Origin: CAZPAN01 sp964428485
GTDB lineage: Bacteria > Actinomycetota > Coriobacteriia > Coriobacteriales > CADBOM01
Direction: 5' to 3'
Assembly: GCA_964428485.1 (NCBI GenBank)
Contig: CAYRYP010000076.1
Location: forward strand, 1-5,609
Length of the DNA: 5,609 nucleotides
Both the position numbers and the translations under genes were made by a program. This document shows, piece after piece, positions 1 through 5,198 of the stretch. A model generated the notes under the pieces. That model was not told where the DNA came from, made no database searches, and was given only the letters and a program-made list of their open reading frames with translations. The number at the start of each line of letters is the position of its first letter. The stretch's first letter is position 1.

Positions 1-5
1 ACCTG

Positions 6-31
6 AAAAGGGACCGCCAATGACGGTCCCT
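6..31 (-). terminator. Rho-independent terminator of the zinc-ribbon gene
   Basis: An 8-bp perfect inverted repeat (AGGGACCG at 9-16 and CGGTCCCT at 24-31) with a 7-base loop is followed, when read on the minus strand, by a short T run (TTTT including the last stem base). It lies about 30 bases after the stop of the zinc-ribbon gene, as expected for its terminator. The T run is short, so termination may be incomplete. On the plus strand no T run follows directly, so it is probably one-directional. Confidence 0.75.
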
Positions 32-60
32 CATGTGAATCTCTTGTTTTGGAAAGGTTC

Positions 61-330
61 CTACTGGCCGGGGGCCTTCGGAGCGCTGGGGGCACCAGGA
101 GCCTTCGGGGCACCAGGGGCGCTGGGGGCACCGGGGGCACCGGGGGCAGCAGGAGCGCCACCACCGGCTCCACCAGCGAGATCGGGATTGGCCGCGCGCA
201 GAGCCTCTTCGGTCAGCTCCGCATCGCACCACGGGCAGAACGGCGGAAACGTACCGGAAACCGGGTTGACCTTCTTACCGCATTCCGGACAGTCAACCGG
301 AACAGCGACTTCTCCTGGCCTAAAGCACAT
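61..330 (-). CDS. Small zinc-ribbon protein with Ala/Pro/Gly-rich repeat tail
   Basis: This 89-residue protein has two parts. Residues 1-45 contain a four-cysteine zinc ribbon: CPEC at 14-17 and CPWC at 32-35, separated by 14 residues, which should bind one zinc ion. Residues 53-89 are a low-complexity tail of Gly, Ala, Pro with a few Ser and Lys, built from repeats such as APGAPS and APKAPG, probably disordered. There is no signal peptide or membrane segment, so it is likely cytoplasmic. The start at 330 is chosen over an upstream in-frame start at 381 because an AGGAGGAG SD lies 7 bases before it and the N-terminus becomes MCFRPG. I recall similar MCFRP-starting zinc-ribbon proteins from gut Gram-positives, but cannot check this here. 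The function is unknown; nucleic-acid or protein binding is the usual role of such ribbons. It is transcribed alone, divergently from the NfeD-like gene. Confidence 0.8.
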   Translation of the reverse strand: MCFRPGEVAVPVDCPECGKKVNPVSGTFPPFCPWCDAELTEEALRAANPDLAGGAGGGAPAAPGAPGAPSAPGAPKAPGAPSAPKAPGQ

Positions 331-337
331 GTGAAAT

Positions 338-345
338 CTCCTCCT
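338..345 (-). promoter_or_regulatory. Ribosome binding site deciding the zinc-ribbon start
   Basis: AGGAGGAG on the minus strand ends 7 bases before the ATG at 330-328. This strong SD supports the shorter 89-residue protein rather than the 106-residue extension, whose extra residues would be translated from this SD and the promoter region. Confidence 0.75.
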
Positions 346-366
346 CGACCAAATGCATACGCAATA

Positions 367-401
367 CTTATAAATGGACACGCCTGAGCCGTTAGCGTGT
401 C
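367..401 (-). promoter_or_regulatory. Candidate promoter and dyad operator of the zinc-ribbon gene
   Basis: On the minus strand TATAAG (367-372) matches the -10 consensus at 5 of 6 bases and would give a leader of about 30 bases. The -35 position is poor (CTAACG, 390-395). A perfect 7-bp inverted repeat, GACACGC at 377-383 and GCGTGTC at 395-401, spans the space between the two boxes. That is where a regulator would bind, and a weak -35 is common at activated promoters. The identity of any regulator is unknown. Confidence 0.35.
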
Positions 402-638
402 TTGCTTATGAATATACTACATCTGCCCCCTTTTCAGATGTTATGTGCCTAAAGCCACATTTCGGTAACTTTTCACGAAGGGCACTTCCTGAAAGTTTAA
501 TGGTTGCGCAACTTGTCGTACTTAGCACCCCCATCGAAAATAGAGTGCACCGGATTGGTCTTCCTTCCCTAACAGTGTCGGCCCCGGTCCCGGATAGAGG
601 CCGACAGCATAAGACGATGAACCCGAATCTATGCATAC

Positions 639-647
639 TGCTATACT
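639..647 (+). promoter_or_regulatory. Candidate extended -10 promoter of the NfeD-like/YycJ-like pair
   Basis: TGCTATACT fits the extended -10 pattern TGnTATAAT, with 5 of 6 matches in the hexamer at 642-647. It would start transcription near 654 and leave a leader of about 53 bases before the ATG at 707. No good -35 box is found 16-18 bases upstream, but extended -10 promoters often need none. An 8-bp inverted repeat at 576-606 lies just upstream. Confidence 0.35.
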
Positions 648-706
648 TGTCCGGTGTTCTCACAAATCAACCGCAACACAAAGGACACGATCGGAGAAAG
701 CTTCCA

Positions 707-991
707 ATGGATTCCCTGTTCATCGCGATTATCTGGTTCGTAATCTGCGTCGTTTTCGTAGTCCTGGAGTTCGTTTCCTCCAAATACCTGCTGCCGATCG
801 CGATGGGCGCTGGAGTTGCAGGGGTGGCGACGCTGTTCTCACTCTCCATCATCGGGCAGATCGTGGTGTTCGCCATTGTGCTCGCACTGGGCTACCTTCT
901 GTTCAAGCCAAACAGAAGCAGGCGCGACAGGCGCGATTCTAGGCCCGGCTCCCAAGGCCGCGGATACGATTCCGACGACTTCATCGACTAA
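707..991 (+). CDS. Short NfeD-like integral membrane protein
   Basis: This 94-residue protein has two or three hydrophobic segments (about 4-24, 28-47 and 48-66). They follow the NfeD pattern: an N-terminal helix ending in a Leu-Glu pair, a Gly/Ala-rich segment around 33-42, then a phenylalanine-containing helix. The tail (67-94) is basic (NRSRRDRRDSR) and ends acidic (DSDDFID), and should face the cytoplasm. NfeD-family proteins usually work with SPFH/flotillin-type proteins in membrane organisation; the long members also have a C-terminal OB-fold, which is absent here. No SPFH gene is visible in the window. The start at 707 is preceded by GGAGAAAG at a suitable distance. A longer in-frame start at 374 would add 111 residues with no membrane or domain pattern. 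The gene ends 11 bases before the YycJ-like gene, which suggests an operon. The family call is moderate; it could simply be an unnamed small membrane protein. Confidence 0.7.
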   Translation: MDSLFIAIIWFVICVVFVVLEFVSSKYLLPIAMGAGVAGVATLFSLSIIGQIVVFAIVLALGYLLFKPNRSRRDRRDSRPGSQGRGYDSDDFID

Positions 992-1002
992 CCAAGGCAC
1001 AG

Positions 1003-1356
1003 ATGCTCCTGCACGTCCTCGCAAGCGGCTCCTCGGGAAACTGTGCGATTGTGCAGTCGTCCACAACCTCTCTGATGATTGACTGTGGCATCACCCGCAA
1101 GGCTCTGCGTGAGAGAACCTCTGCGCTCGGCGTCGAGGAGACTGCAATCTCCGCAGTGCTAGTCACCCACGAGCACAACGACCACATCAAGGGGCTGGGG
1201 GTCTGCCTGCGTGGCCTTCATGCCGAGGGCGAGATGCCGATCTTCTGCACATCCGGAACGCGCGAGAGCGCGAGGTACCTGCGCGACTATCCAAACATCG
1301 CTGGCCTTCGAGCGGGCGACTCGCTTCGCATCGGAGACATCTCGATAGACGTATTC
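1003..1356 (+). CDS. walJ: YycJ/WalJ-type metallo-beta-lactamase-fold hydrolase, 3' end lost in gap
   Basis: The 118 visible residues are the N-terminal part of an MBL-fold hydrolase. The opening strand LHVLASGSSGNC, the following MIDCGI at 25-30, and the metal-binding motif THEHNDH at 55-61 (His56, His58, Asp60, His61) are typical of the YycJ/WalJ group. Members are cytoplasmic, about 260 residues long, and thought to be metal-dependent nucleases; in Bacillus-type bacteria one is linked to the WalRK wall regulon and to DNA repair, but no WalRK genes are seen here. The later metal ligands and the C-terminus should lie in the gap. The start at 1003 fits the family N-terminus; its SD is weak (AAGG, 5 bases before the ATG), so translation may be coupled to the NfeD-like gene 11 bases upstream. 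Any reading through the Ns into 1457-1542 is an artefact, because that stretch is antisense to the MFS gene. Confidence 0.85.
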
Positions 1357-1456
1357 NNNNNNNNNNNNNNNNNNNNNNNNNNNNNNNNNNNNNNNNNNNN
1401 NNNNNNNNNNNNNNNNNNNNNNNNNNNNNNNNNNNNNNNNNNNNNNNNNNNNNNNN
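1357..1456. other. Assembly gap (100 Ns)
   Basis: The run is exactly 100 Ns, the conventional placeholder for a gap of unknown size between contigs. It removes the 3' part of the YycJ-like gene and the region between it and the convergent MFS gene. The true length may be much more than 100 bases: the missing part of the hydrolase alone would need roughly 430 bases if it has the family's usual length. Further genes could be hidden here. Confidence 0.97.
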
Positions 1457-1474
1457 CAGGCTGTCGAAGCGCCT

Positions 1475-2752
1475 CTAGGCTCGTTTTCTTCTCGGGTAGA
1501 GAATCAATGAGAGAACGAGCGACACAAGTATGCAGCCGATGACGCAGCAGATCGTCATCTCGAAACCCGCCATATCGTTGACAAACCCCCAGATCGCCGA
1601 CGACACGCCGATGCCAATGTCCACAGCGAGCAGGTAGATGGAGCTAGCGACACCCAGCCTCTCCTGAGGGGTGGCCTTGACGACGATCGACTGGTTGAGC
1701 GGCGTACTAACCCCAAGACACACACCGTAGGGGATCCCCGCCAGATAGAAGAGTATCTCCTGCCCGTCGTTTGCAAGCAGCATCACAAAGGCCAGAACCC
1801 CAAACACCACGTAGGCGATGGCGATCCTTCTTGGAGGAATCCTGTCCATGAACCACTTGGAGGAAAGGCGCACCACTATCATCGCGAAGGCGGAGAAGGT
1901 AAAGAAGAGTCCCTGGCTTTCCACCCCAAGATGCTGCCCGTAGACCCCAACGAAGAAGATCCCAAAGCCGAAAGCGGGGCTAAGTACGAGCATGGGAAGA
2001 GAACCCGGCAAGGCAAGCTTCACGCACTTTGCTATCGAGATGCTAGGCGCGGCCTCGGCGGCGCCTGCATCCGAGGCGGCCGCACGAGTCCCGGTGGACT
2101 CCCCGGTCTTCCCTGACTCCAAGCACCTCAGTCTATACCCAGCCGTCTCGGGCAGTCTCTCCGGGCGCTTCTCGTACCTGCACAACGCGGTGAAAATCAG
2201 TGCGAGCGCCGAGATGGCCGAAAGCCCCAGGTAAAGGTTCTCCGGAGGCTCCGTGTTCACAAGGAAGAGCGCGAGCGCTGGACCGACGGACATCGCCAGG
2301 GCCTGGCCGAGGCCGTAGTAGCCTATCCCCTCCCCCAGCCTCGACTTCGGCAACACATCAGCGGCGGCTGTAGCTGCCGCGCTGGTTGCAGCAGAGAACC
2401 CCACTCCCTGCAGGACCCTGCACGTGGTGAACAGTGCGATTCCTGAGAAGAGCACCGGCAGGATGGTCCCAACCAGCAGGATCGCCCCACCGGTAATCAT
2501 CACTAACACCCTGCCCTTGCTGTCGATGATCGGCCCCGATATGATACGGGCAGCCCCAGCGGCAGCAGAAAAGACCCCCGCGAGGATCCCTGCAAGCGCA
2601 GAGCTCTCGCCTAGTGTCTCCAGGTAGACGGATGTCCCGGAGTTGAGTCCCTGCCCCACCATGAACGTGCAGAGGGCCATGATTATGATGAATATAAAAA
2701 GAGGGCTCCATAGCCTCTCCGGCTTGCCGATTGCTGATCCTTCTTGCCTCAA
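1475..2752 (-). CDS. MFS transporter (12 membrane segments), substrate unknown
   Basis: This 425-residue protein has the size and layout of a major facilitator superfamily permease. Six hydrophobic segments lie between about 15 and 190, followed by a hydrophilic central loop (191-240) rich in charge and Ala, then six more segments (about 245-420) and a basic end (PRRKRA). Motif A between segments 2 and 3 is seen as GPIIDSKGR at 73-81, with the conserved Gly73, Asp77, Gly80 and Arg81. Segment 4 contains RVLQGVGFSAATSAA and segment 5 YYGLGQALAMSVGPALA, typical of drug or sugar efflux MFS members. It acts in the cytoplasmic membrane, probably as a proton-coupled exporter; the substrate cannot be told. 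The start is taken as TTG at 2752 because GGAGG lies 6 bases upstream. A TTG at 2812 would add 20 residues without an SD. It follows the metal ATPase on the same strand after 236 bases, so co-transcription is possible but unproven. Confidence 0.85.
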   Translation of the reverse strand: MRQEGSAIGKPERLWSPLFIFIIIMALCTFMVGQGLNSGTSVYLETLGESSALAGILAGVFSAAAGAARIISGPIIDSKGRVLVMITGGAILLVGTILPVLFSGIALFTTCRVLQGVGFSAATSAAATAAADVLPKSRLGEGIGYYGLGQALAMSVGPALALFLVNTEPPENLYLGLSAISALALIFTALCRYEKRPERLPETAGYRLRCLESGKTGESTGTRAAASDAGAAEAAPSISIAKCVKLALPGSLPMLVLSPAFGFGIFFVGVYGQHLGVESQGLFFTFSAFAMIVVRLSSKWFMDRIPPRRIAIAYVVFGVLAFVMLLANDGQEILFYLAGIPYGVCLGVSTPLNQSIVVKATPQERLGVASSIYLLAVDIGIGVSSAIWGFVNDMAGFEMTICCVIGCILVSLVLSLILYPRRKRA

Positions 2753-2758
2753 GCCTGT

Positions 2759-2763
2759 CCTCC
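2759..2763 (-). promoter_or_regulatory. Ribosome binding site deciding a TTG start for the MFS gene
   Basis: GGAGG on the minus strand stands 6 bases before TTG at 2752-2750. It is the only strong SD near the 5' end of this frame, and the resulting N-terminus leads into the first membrane segment after about 15 residues, as is usual for MFS proteins. An ATG at 2765 is in a different frame. Confidence 0.65.
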
Positions 2764-2814
2764 ATCCAATTAAGCGTGCATCGGGAAGCGCGGCTTGCCG
2801 GCTACCCCGCAAAG

Positions 2815-2820
2815 ATTCTA
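2815..2820 (-). promoter_or_regulatory. Possible -10 box of the MFS gene
   Basis: TAGAAT on the minus strand matches the -10 consensus at 5 of 6 bases and would give a leader of about 55 bases before the TTG start. No convincing -35 box is found 16-18 bases upstream; that area is AT-rich (ATTTTATTT). Weak call. Confidence 0.25.
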
Positions 2821-2860
2821 AGGCGAGAGTCCCAAATAAAATCTTGTGCGTGGAAATCGC

Positions 2861-2940
2861 GTTGCCTGGATGTCGCTAACGGACCTCGGAACGGCAACGG
2901 GATGCCCGAATGTCGCTAACAGACCTCGGAGCGGCAACGT
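2861..2940. repeat. Two tandem copies of a 40-bp intergenic repeat
   Basis: Two units, 2861-2900 and 2901-2940, match at 34 of 40 positions by eye. The best conserved part is a 30-base core (2870-2899 and 2910-2939) with only two differences, starting ATGTCGCTAAC and ending CGGCAACG. The first unit is also bracketed by a 7-bp inverted repeat, CGTTGCC at 2860-2866 and GGCAACG at 2893-2899. It lies between the stop of the metal ATPase and the promoter region of the MFS gene. No T run follows, so it is not a clear terminator. Confidence 0.8.
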
Positions 2941-2988
2941 GGGTTGGAGGATGATGGCATGAGGGTCGTGGTCGGGGATGAAGGGTGA

Positions 2989-4938
2989 CTACATCTTCTG
3001 TGATCTCGCAGCTCTCCCCTTCCATCCAAGGAGGAAGGCGGAATTCACGATCACGAAAATCGAGCCTGCATTGTGCACCAGAGCGCCTGCAACCGGGTTC
3101 AAAATTCCCATGATTGCCAACACGATCGCGATGAAGTTGAGGCCCAAAGAGAAGGCCATGTTGCACTTGATCGTGATCATCATGCGCCTGGCGAGGCGCA
3201 GCAGGTGCGGGAGCTCGGAGATGTCGTCGTCGACCAGCACGATGTCGGCCGCGTCCACGGCAATGTCGCTTCCGACGTTGCCCATCGCGATGCCGACGTG
3301 CGCCGACTTGAGCGCCGGAGCGTCGTTAATTCCGTCGCCTATCATGCACACGCGTTTGCCAGCATCCTCAGAGTCGGTGATGAAGGCCATCTTGTCCTCA
3401 GGCAGACACCTAGCCCGCATCTCCGATATGCCAATGGAGGCGGCGATGGTGCCAGCTGCGCGCTCATTGTCACCGGTGAGCAGGACCGGCTCGGAGCCAC
3501 TGTCCCTGATCTCGGCAATCGTGGAGGATGCCTTCGGGCGCAGCTGATCGGACAGCGACAGCAGCCCCAGGGCCTCTCCTCCTCTCGCGATAAAGACCAC
3601 CGTCGAGCCCTTCTCCATGCACTCCGAGGCTAGATCTCTACCCGCCTCAGGAATGCTGATACCCTCAGATTCGAGCATCGAGGCATTGCCGGCGAGCACC
3701 CTCTCGCCTCCGCACGTGGCGACGATACCCTTGCCGGGGATCATCTCGAAGTCATCGGCGACGACCACCGGATCCACCGTCGCAGCGTCCTCTAGGTCAT
3801 CTCCGCTGGACGCAGCATCTCGAACACTAACGCGGAAGCTCTCGACGATCGCCTTGCCGAGCGGGTGTTCGGATCTCGACTCTGCGCTGGCCGCCAGTGC
3901 GAACAACTCATCTCGGTCGATGGAGTCCGAGAGGCTCTCGACGCGCTCAACGACCGGCTTGCCAAAAGTGAGCGTTCCCGTCTTGTCGAAGGCCACGCGA
4001 CACACCTCGGCCAACCTCTCAAGGGCGTCACCCTCTCTCACCAAAAAGCCATGCTTGGTGGAGTTGCCGATGGCGGCCATGATGGCCGTTGGGGTTGCCA
4101 ACACCAGCGCGCAGGGGCAGAAGACGACGAGTATCGTTACGGCTCTTATGATCTCACCGGAGACCAGCCAGGTGATGGCTGCCGAGGTCAGCGCCGCCAC
4201 GACGATCCAAGTGGCCCAGCGGTCCGCTATGCCCACGATCTTGGCCTTGCCGGCATCTGCGGACTGCACGAGACGAATCATGCGCTGGATGGAGCTATCC
4301 TCCCCCACCTTCTCGGCGCGCATGTCAAACGCACCATACTGGTTGATGGTGCCGGAAAGCAGCTCGTCGCCCACGCTCTTGGAGACCGGCATCGACTCGC
4401 CGGTCATCGAAGCCTGACCCACGAGGGTTGAGCCGGAGATCAGCACGCCGTCAACCGGGATTGTCTCACCGGGGTTGACCCGCAGGATGTCGCCCACGGC
4501 AACCTCCTCGGCTGGGACTACGCGCTCCGTGCCATCCGCATCCACGATCCTGGCGGTCCTAGGAGTGAGGTGCACCAGCCTCTCGATGCCCGCACGGGCG
4601 CGTGAGACGGTGAGATCTTCTAGCAACGCGCCCAACTGCATGATGAAGGCTACCTCGCCGGCGGCGAAGATCTCCCCTATTATTACCGAGGCCACAAGCG
4701 CTATAGAGACAAGCACGTCGGCCTTGATGTCGAAACGGGCGATGAGACCTATGACAGCCTCTGCAACGATGGGTAGACCGCAGAGAATGATCGCAATCCA
4801 AGCGATGTTGAACGGAAGCGGCTGCCAGCCGAATATGCTGGCCAGAAGCGAGGCGCCCGAGATTATCAAGAAGGCGATGTCGCGCTTGGTCCCACCAATC
4901 TCGAGGATCTCCTCGAGCCTTTCCATGGCTTGTTTCAT
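2989..4938 (-). CDS. P1B-type heavy-metal-translocating ATPase without N-terminal metal-binding domain
   Basis: This 649-residue membrane pump uses ATP to move a metal ion, most likely out of the cell. Four membrane segments (about 20-38, 43-66, 73-92, 93-108) precede the actuator domain with TGES at 179-182. The metal-binding helix has CPC at 274-276, and the catalytic core has DKTGT with phosphorylated Asp318, SEHPLG at 356-361, TGD at 488-490 and GDGIND at 534-539. Two last helices follow (about 593-611 and 615-637). All catalytic motifs are intact. The usual N-terminal HMA domain is missing: only 19 residues precede the first segment. The last helices read N601, P615 and HNAGS at 622-626, unlike the YN and MxxSS of Cu(I) CopA pumps and the lysine/aspartate pattern of ZntA; I recall HNxSS in mycobacterial CtpC. 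The start at 4938 has AGGAGGA 6 bases upstream and lies just downstream of a CsoR operator. A longer frame to 5172 would run through the promoter and is rejected. Metal specificity is open. Confidence 0.93.
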   Translation of the reverse strand: MKQAMERLEEILEIGGTKRDIAFLIISGASLLASIFGWQPLPFNIAWIAIILCGLPIVAEAVIGLIARFDIKADVLVSIALVASVIIGEIFAAGEVAFIMQLGALLEDLTVSRARAGIERLVHLTPRTARIVDADGTERVVPAEEVAVGDILRVNPGETIPVDGVLISGSTLVGQASMTGESMPVSKSVGDELLSGTINQYGAFDMRAEKVGEDSSIQRMIRLVQSADAGKAKIVGIADRWATWIVVAALTSAAITWLVSGEIIRAVTILVVFCPCALVLATPTAIMAAIGNSTKHGFLVREGDALERLAEVCRVAFDKTGTLTFGKPVVERVESLSDSIDRDELFALAASAESRSEHPLGKAIVESFRVSVRDAASSGDDLEDAATVDPVVVADDFEMIPGKGIVATCGGERVLAGNASMLESEGISIPEAGRDLASECMEKGSTVVFIARGGEALGLLSLSDQLRPKASSTIAEIRDSGSEPVLLTGDNERAAGTIAASIGISEMRARCLPEDKMAFITDSEDAGKRVCMIGDGINDAPALKSAHVGIAMGNVGSDIAVDAADIVLVDDDISELPHLLRLARRMMITIKCNMAFSLGLNFIAIVLAIMGILNPVAGALVHNAGSIFVIVNSAFLLGWKGRAARSQKM

Positions 4939-4944
4939 TAGTAT

Positions 4945-4951
4945 TCCTCCT
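4945..4951 (-). promoter_or_regulatory. Ribosome binding site of the metal ATPase
   Basis: AGGAGGA on the minus strand, 6 bases before the ATG at 4938. It settles the start among in-frame options: the next methionine downstream (residue 5) has no SD of its own, and the upstream extension lacks any. Confidence 0.8.
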
Positions 4952-4968
4952 ATGCTTCTGTTAGCCGG

Positions 4969-4998
4969 AGAATACCCATGGGGGTATAGGTTTGTCAA
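4969..4998 (-). promoter_or_regulatory. Sigma-70 type promoter of the metal ATPase
   Basis: On the minus strand TTGACA (4993-4998) is a perfect -35 box, followed after an 18-base spacer by TATTCT (4969-4974), which matches the -10 consensus at 4 of 6 bases. Transcription should start near 4962, leaving a leader of about 24 bases that contains the SD. The spacer is filled by a CsoR-type operator, so the promoter should be off when the repressor is bound. Confidence 0.75.
4972..4987. promoter_or_regulatory. CsoR-type operator
   Basis: ATACCCATGGGGGTAT is a perfect inverted repeat with 6-bp arms (ATACCC and GGGTAT) around 4 bases. It follows the pattern TACCC-N-GGGTA known for CsoR-family operators of copper genes. 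It overlaps the -10 box and sits in the spacer of the ATPase promoter, and the gene for a CsoR protein lies directly upstream. By eye this is the only such dyad in the window; the csoR promoter has none. Confidence 0.8.
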
Positions 4999-5198
4999 CG
5001 AAATAGTTCGCCTGTGCTTACATTCGCTCTGAACGGAAAGGAAGTGGGAGTGGATGGCGGGTGCGGGGTGCCGTGGATGCAGGGTGCGGAGCAGGACGTC
5101 GCGAGCATGGCTGCGTGACTCAGGGCGCAGAGCGGACACATGGTGGCACGGGACGGGCAGGGCGGCCGACAAAGCAACCCAGCCCCACCCCGAGCTCG
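4999..5198. other. Spacer between csoR and the ATPase promoter
   Basis: About 200 GC-rich bases with no convincing gene. It contains a short imperfect direct repeat (5050-5066 and 5073-5089, 15 of 17 identical, period 23). No clear terminator with a T run follows csoR, so some read-through from csoR into the ATPase gene is possible. Confidence 0.5.

Larger units (their letters stand above)
331..706. other. Divergent intergenic region with several inverted repeats, no convincing gene
   Basis: These 376 bases separate the minus-strand zinc-ribbon gene from the plus-strand NfeD-like gene. Open frames crossing it have no SD, no recognisable domain and no sustained coding character. It holds perfect inverted repeats: 7-bp arms at 377-383/395-401, 7-bp arms at 419-425/435-441, a 10-bp palindrome GTTGCGCAAC at 503-512, and 8-bp arms at 576-583/599-606. 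It looks less GC-rich than the genes around it. I recognise no tRNA, known riboswitch or other catalogued RNA. It is long enough for two regulated promoters and possibly a small RNA. Confidence 0.5.

Noticed and set aside
406..663. An 85-residue minus-strand frame in the divergent intergenic region
   Set aside because: It starts with GTG without an SD, has no recognisable motif, and its composition looks like a chance frame.
374..991. Extended 205-residue form of the NfeD-like protein
   Set aside because: The first 111 residues have no SD, no domain pattern and cross several inverted repeats and the candidate promoter. The ATG at 707 has an SD.
1457..1482. Possible terminator between the MFS stop and the gap
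   Set aside because: Only a few bases are visible before the Ns and no stem with a T run can be formed.
2870..2939. CRISPR array
   Set aside because: There are only two repeat cores of about 30 bases with 10 bases between them, and no cas genes. The unit is a 40-bp tandem repeat.
3073..5032. Several long plus-strand frames opposite the metal ATPase
   Set aside because: They are antisense shadows of the ATPase gene in high-GC DNA, with no SD or domain and biased composition.
2989..5172. Extended 727-residue form of the metal ATPase
   Set aside because: The 78 extra residues run through the promoter, the CsoR operator and the SD; they have no metal-binding CxxC domain. The ATG at 4938 has a strong SD.
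4995..5177. A 60-residue cysteine-rich frame (six Cys) on the minus strand between csoR and the ATPase, tempting as a small copper-binding peptide
   Set aside because: It would begin at TTG without a good SD, is dominated by Pro/Ser/Ala as expected from GC-rich spacer DNA, shows no metal-binding spacing such as a CopZ motif, and its end overlaps the ATPase -35 box.
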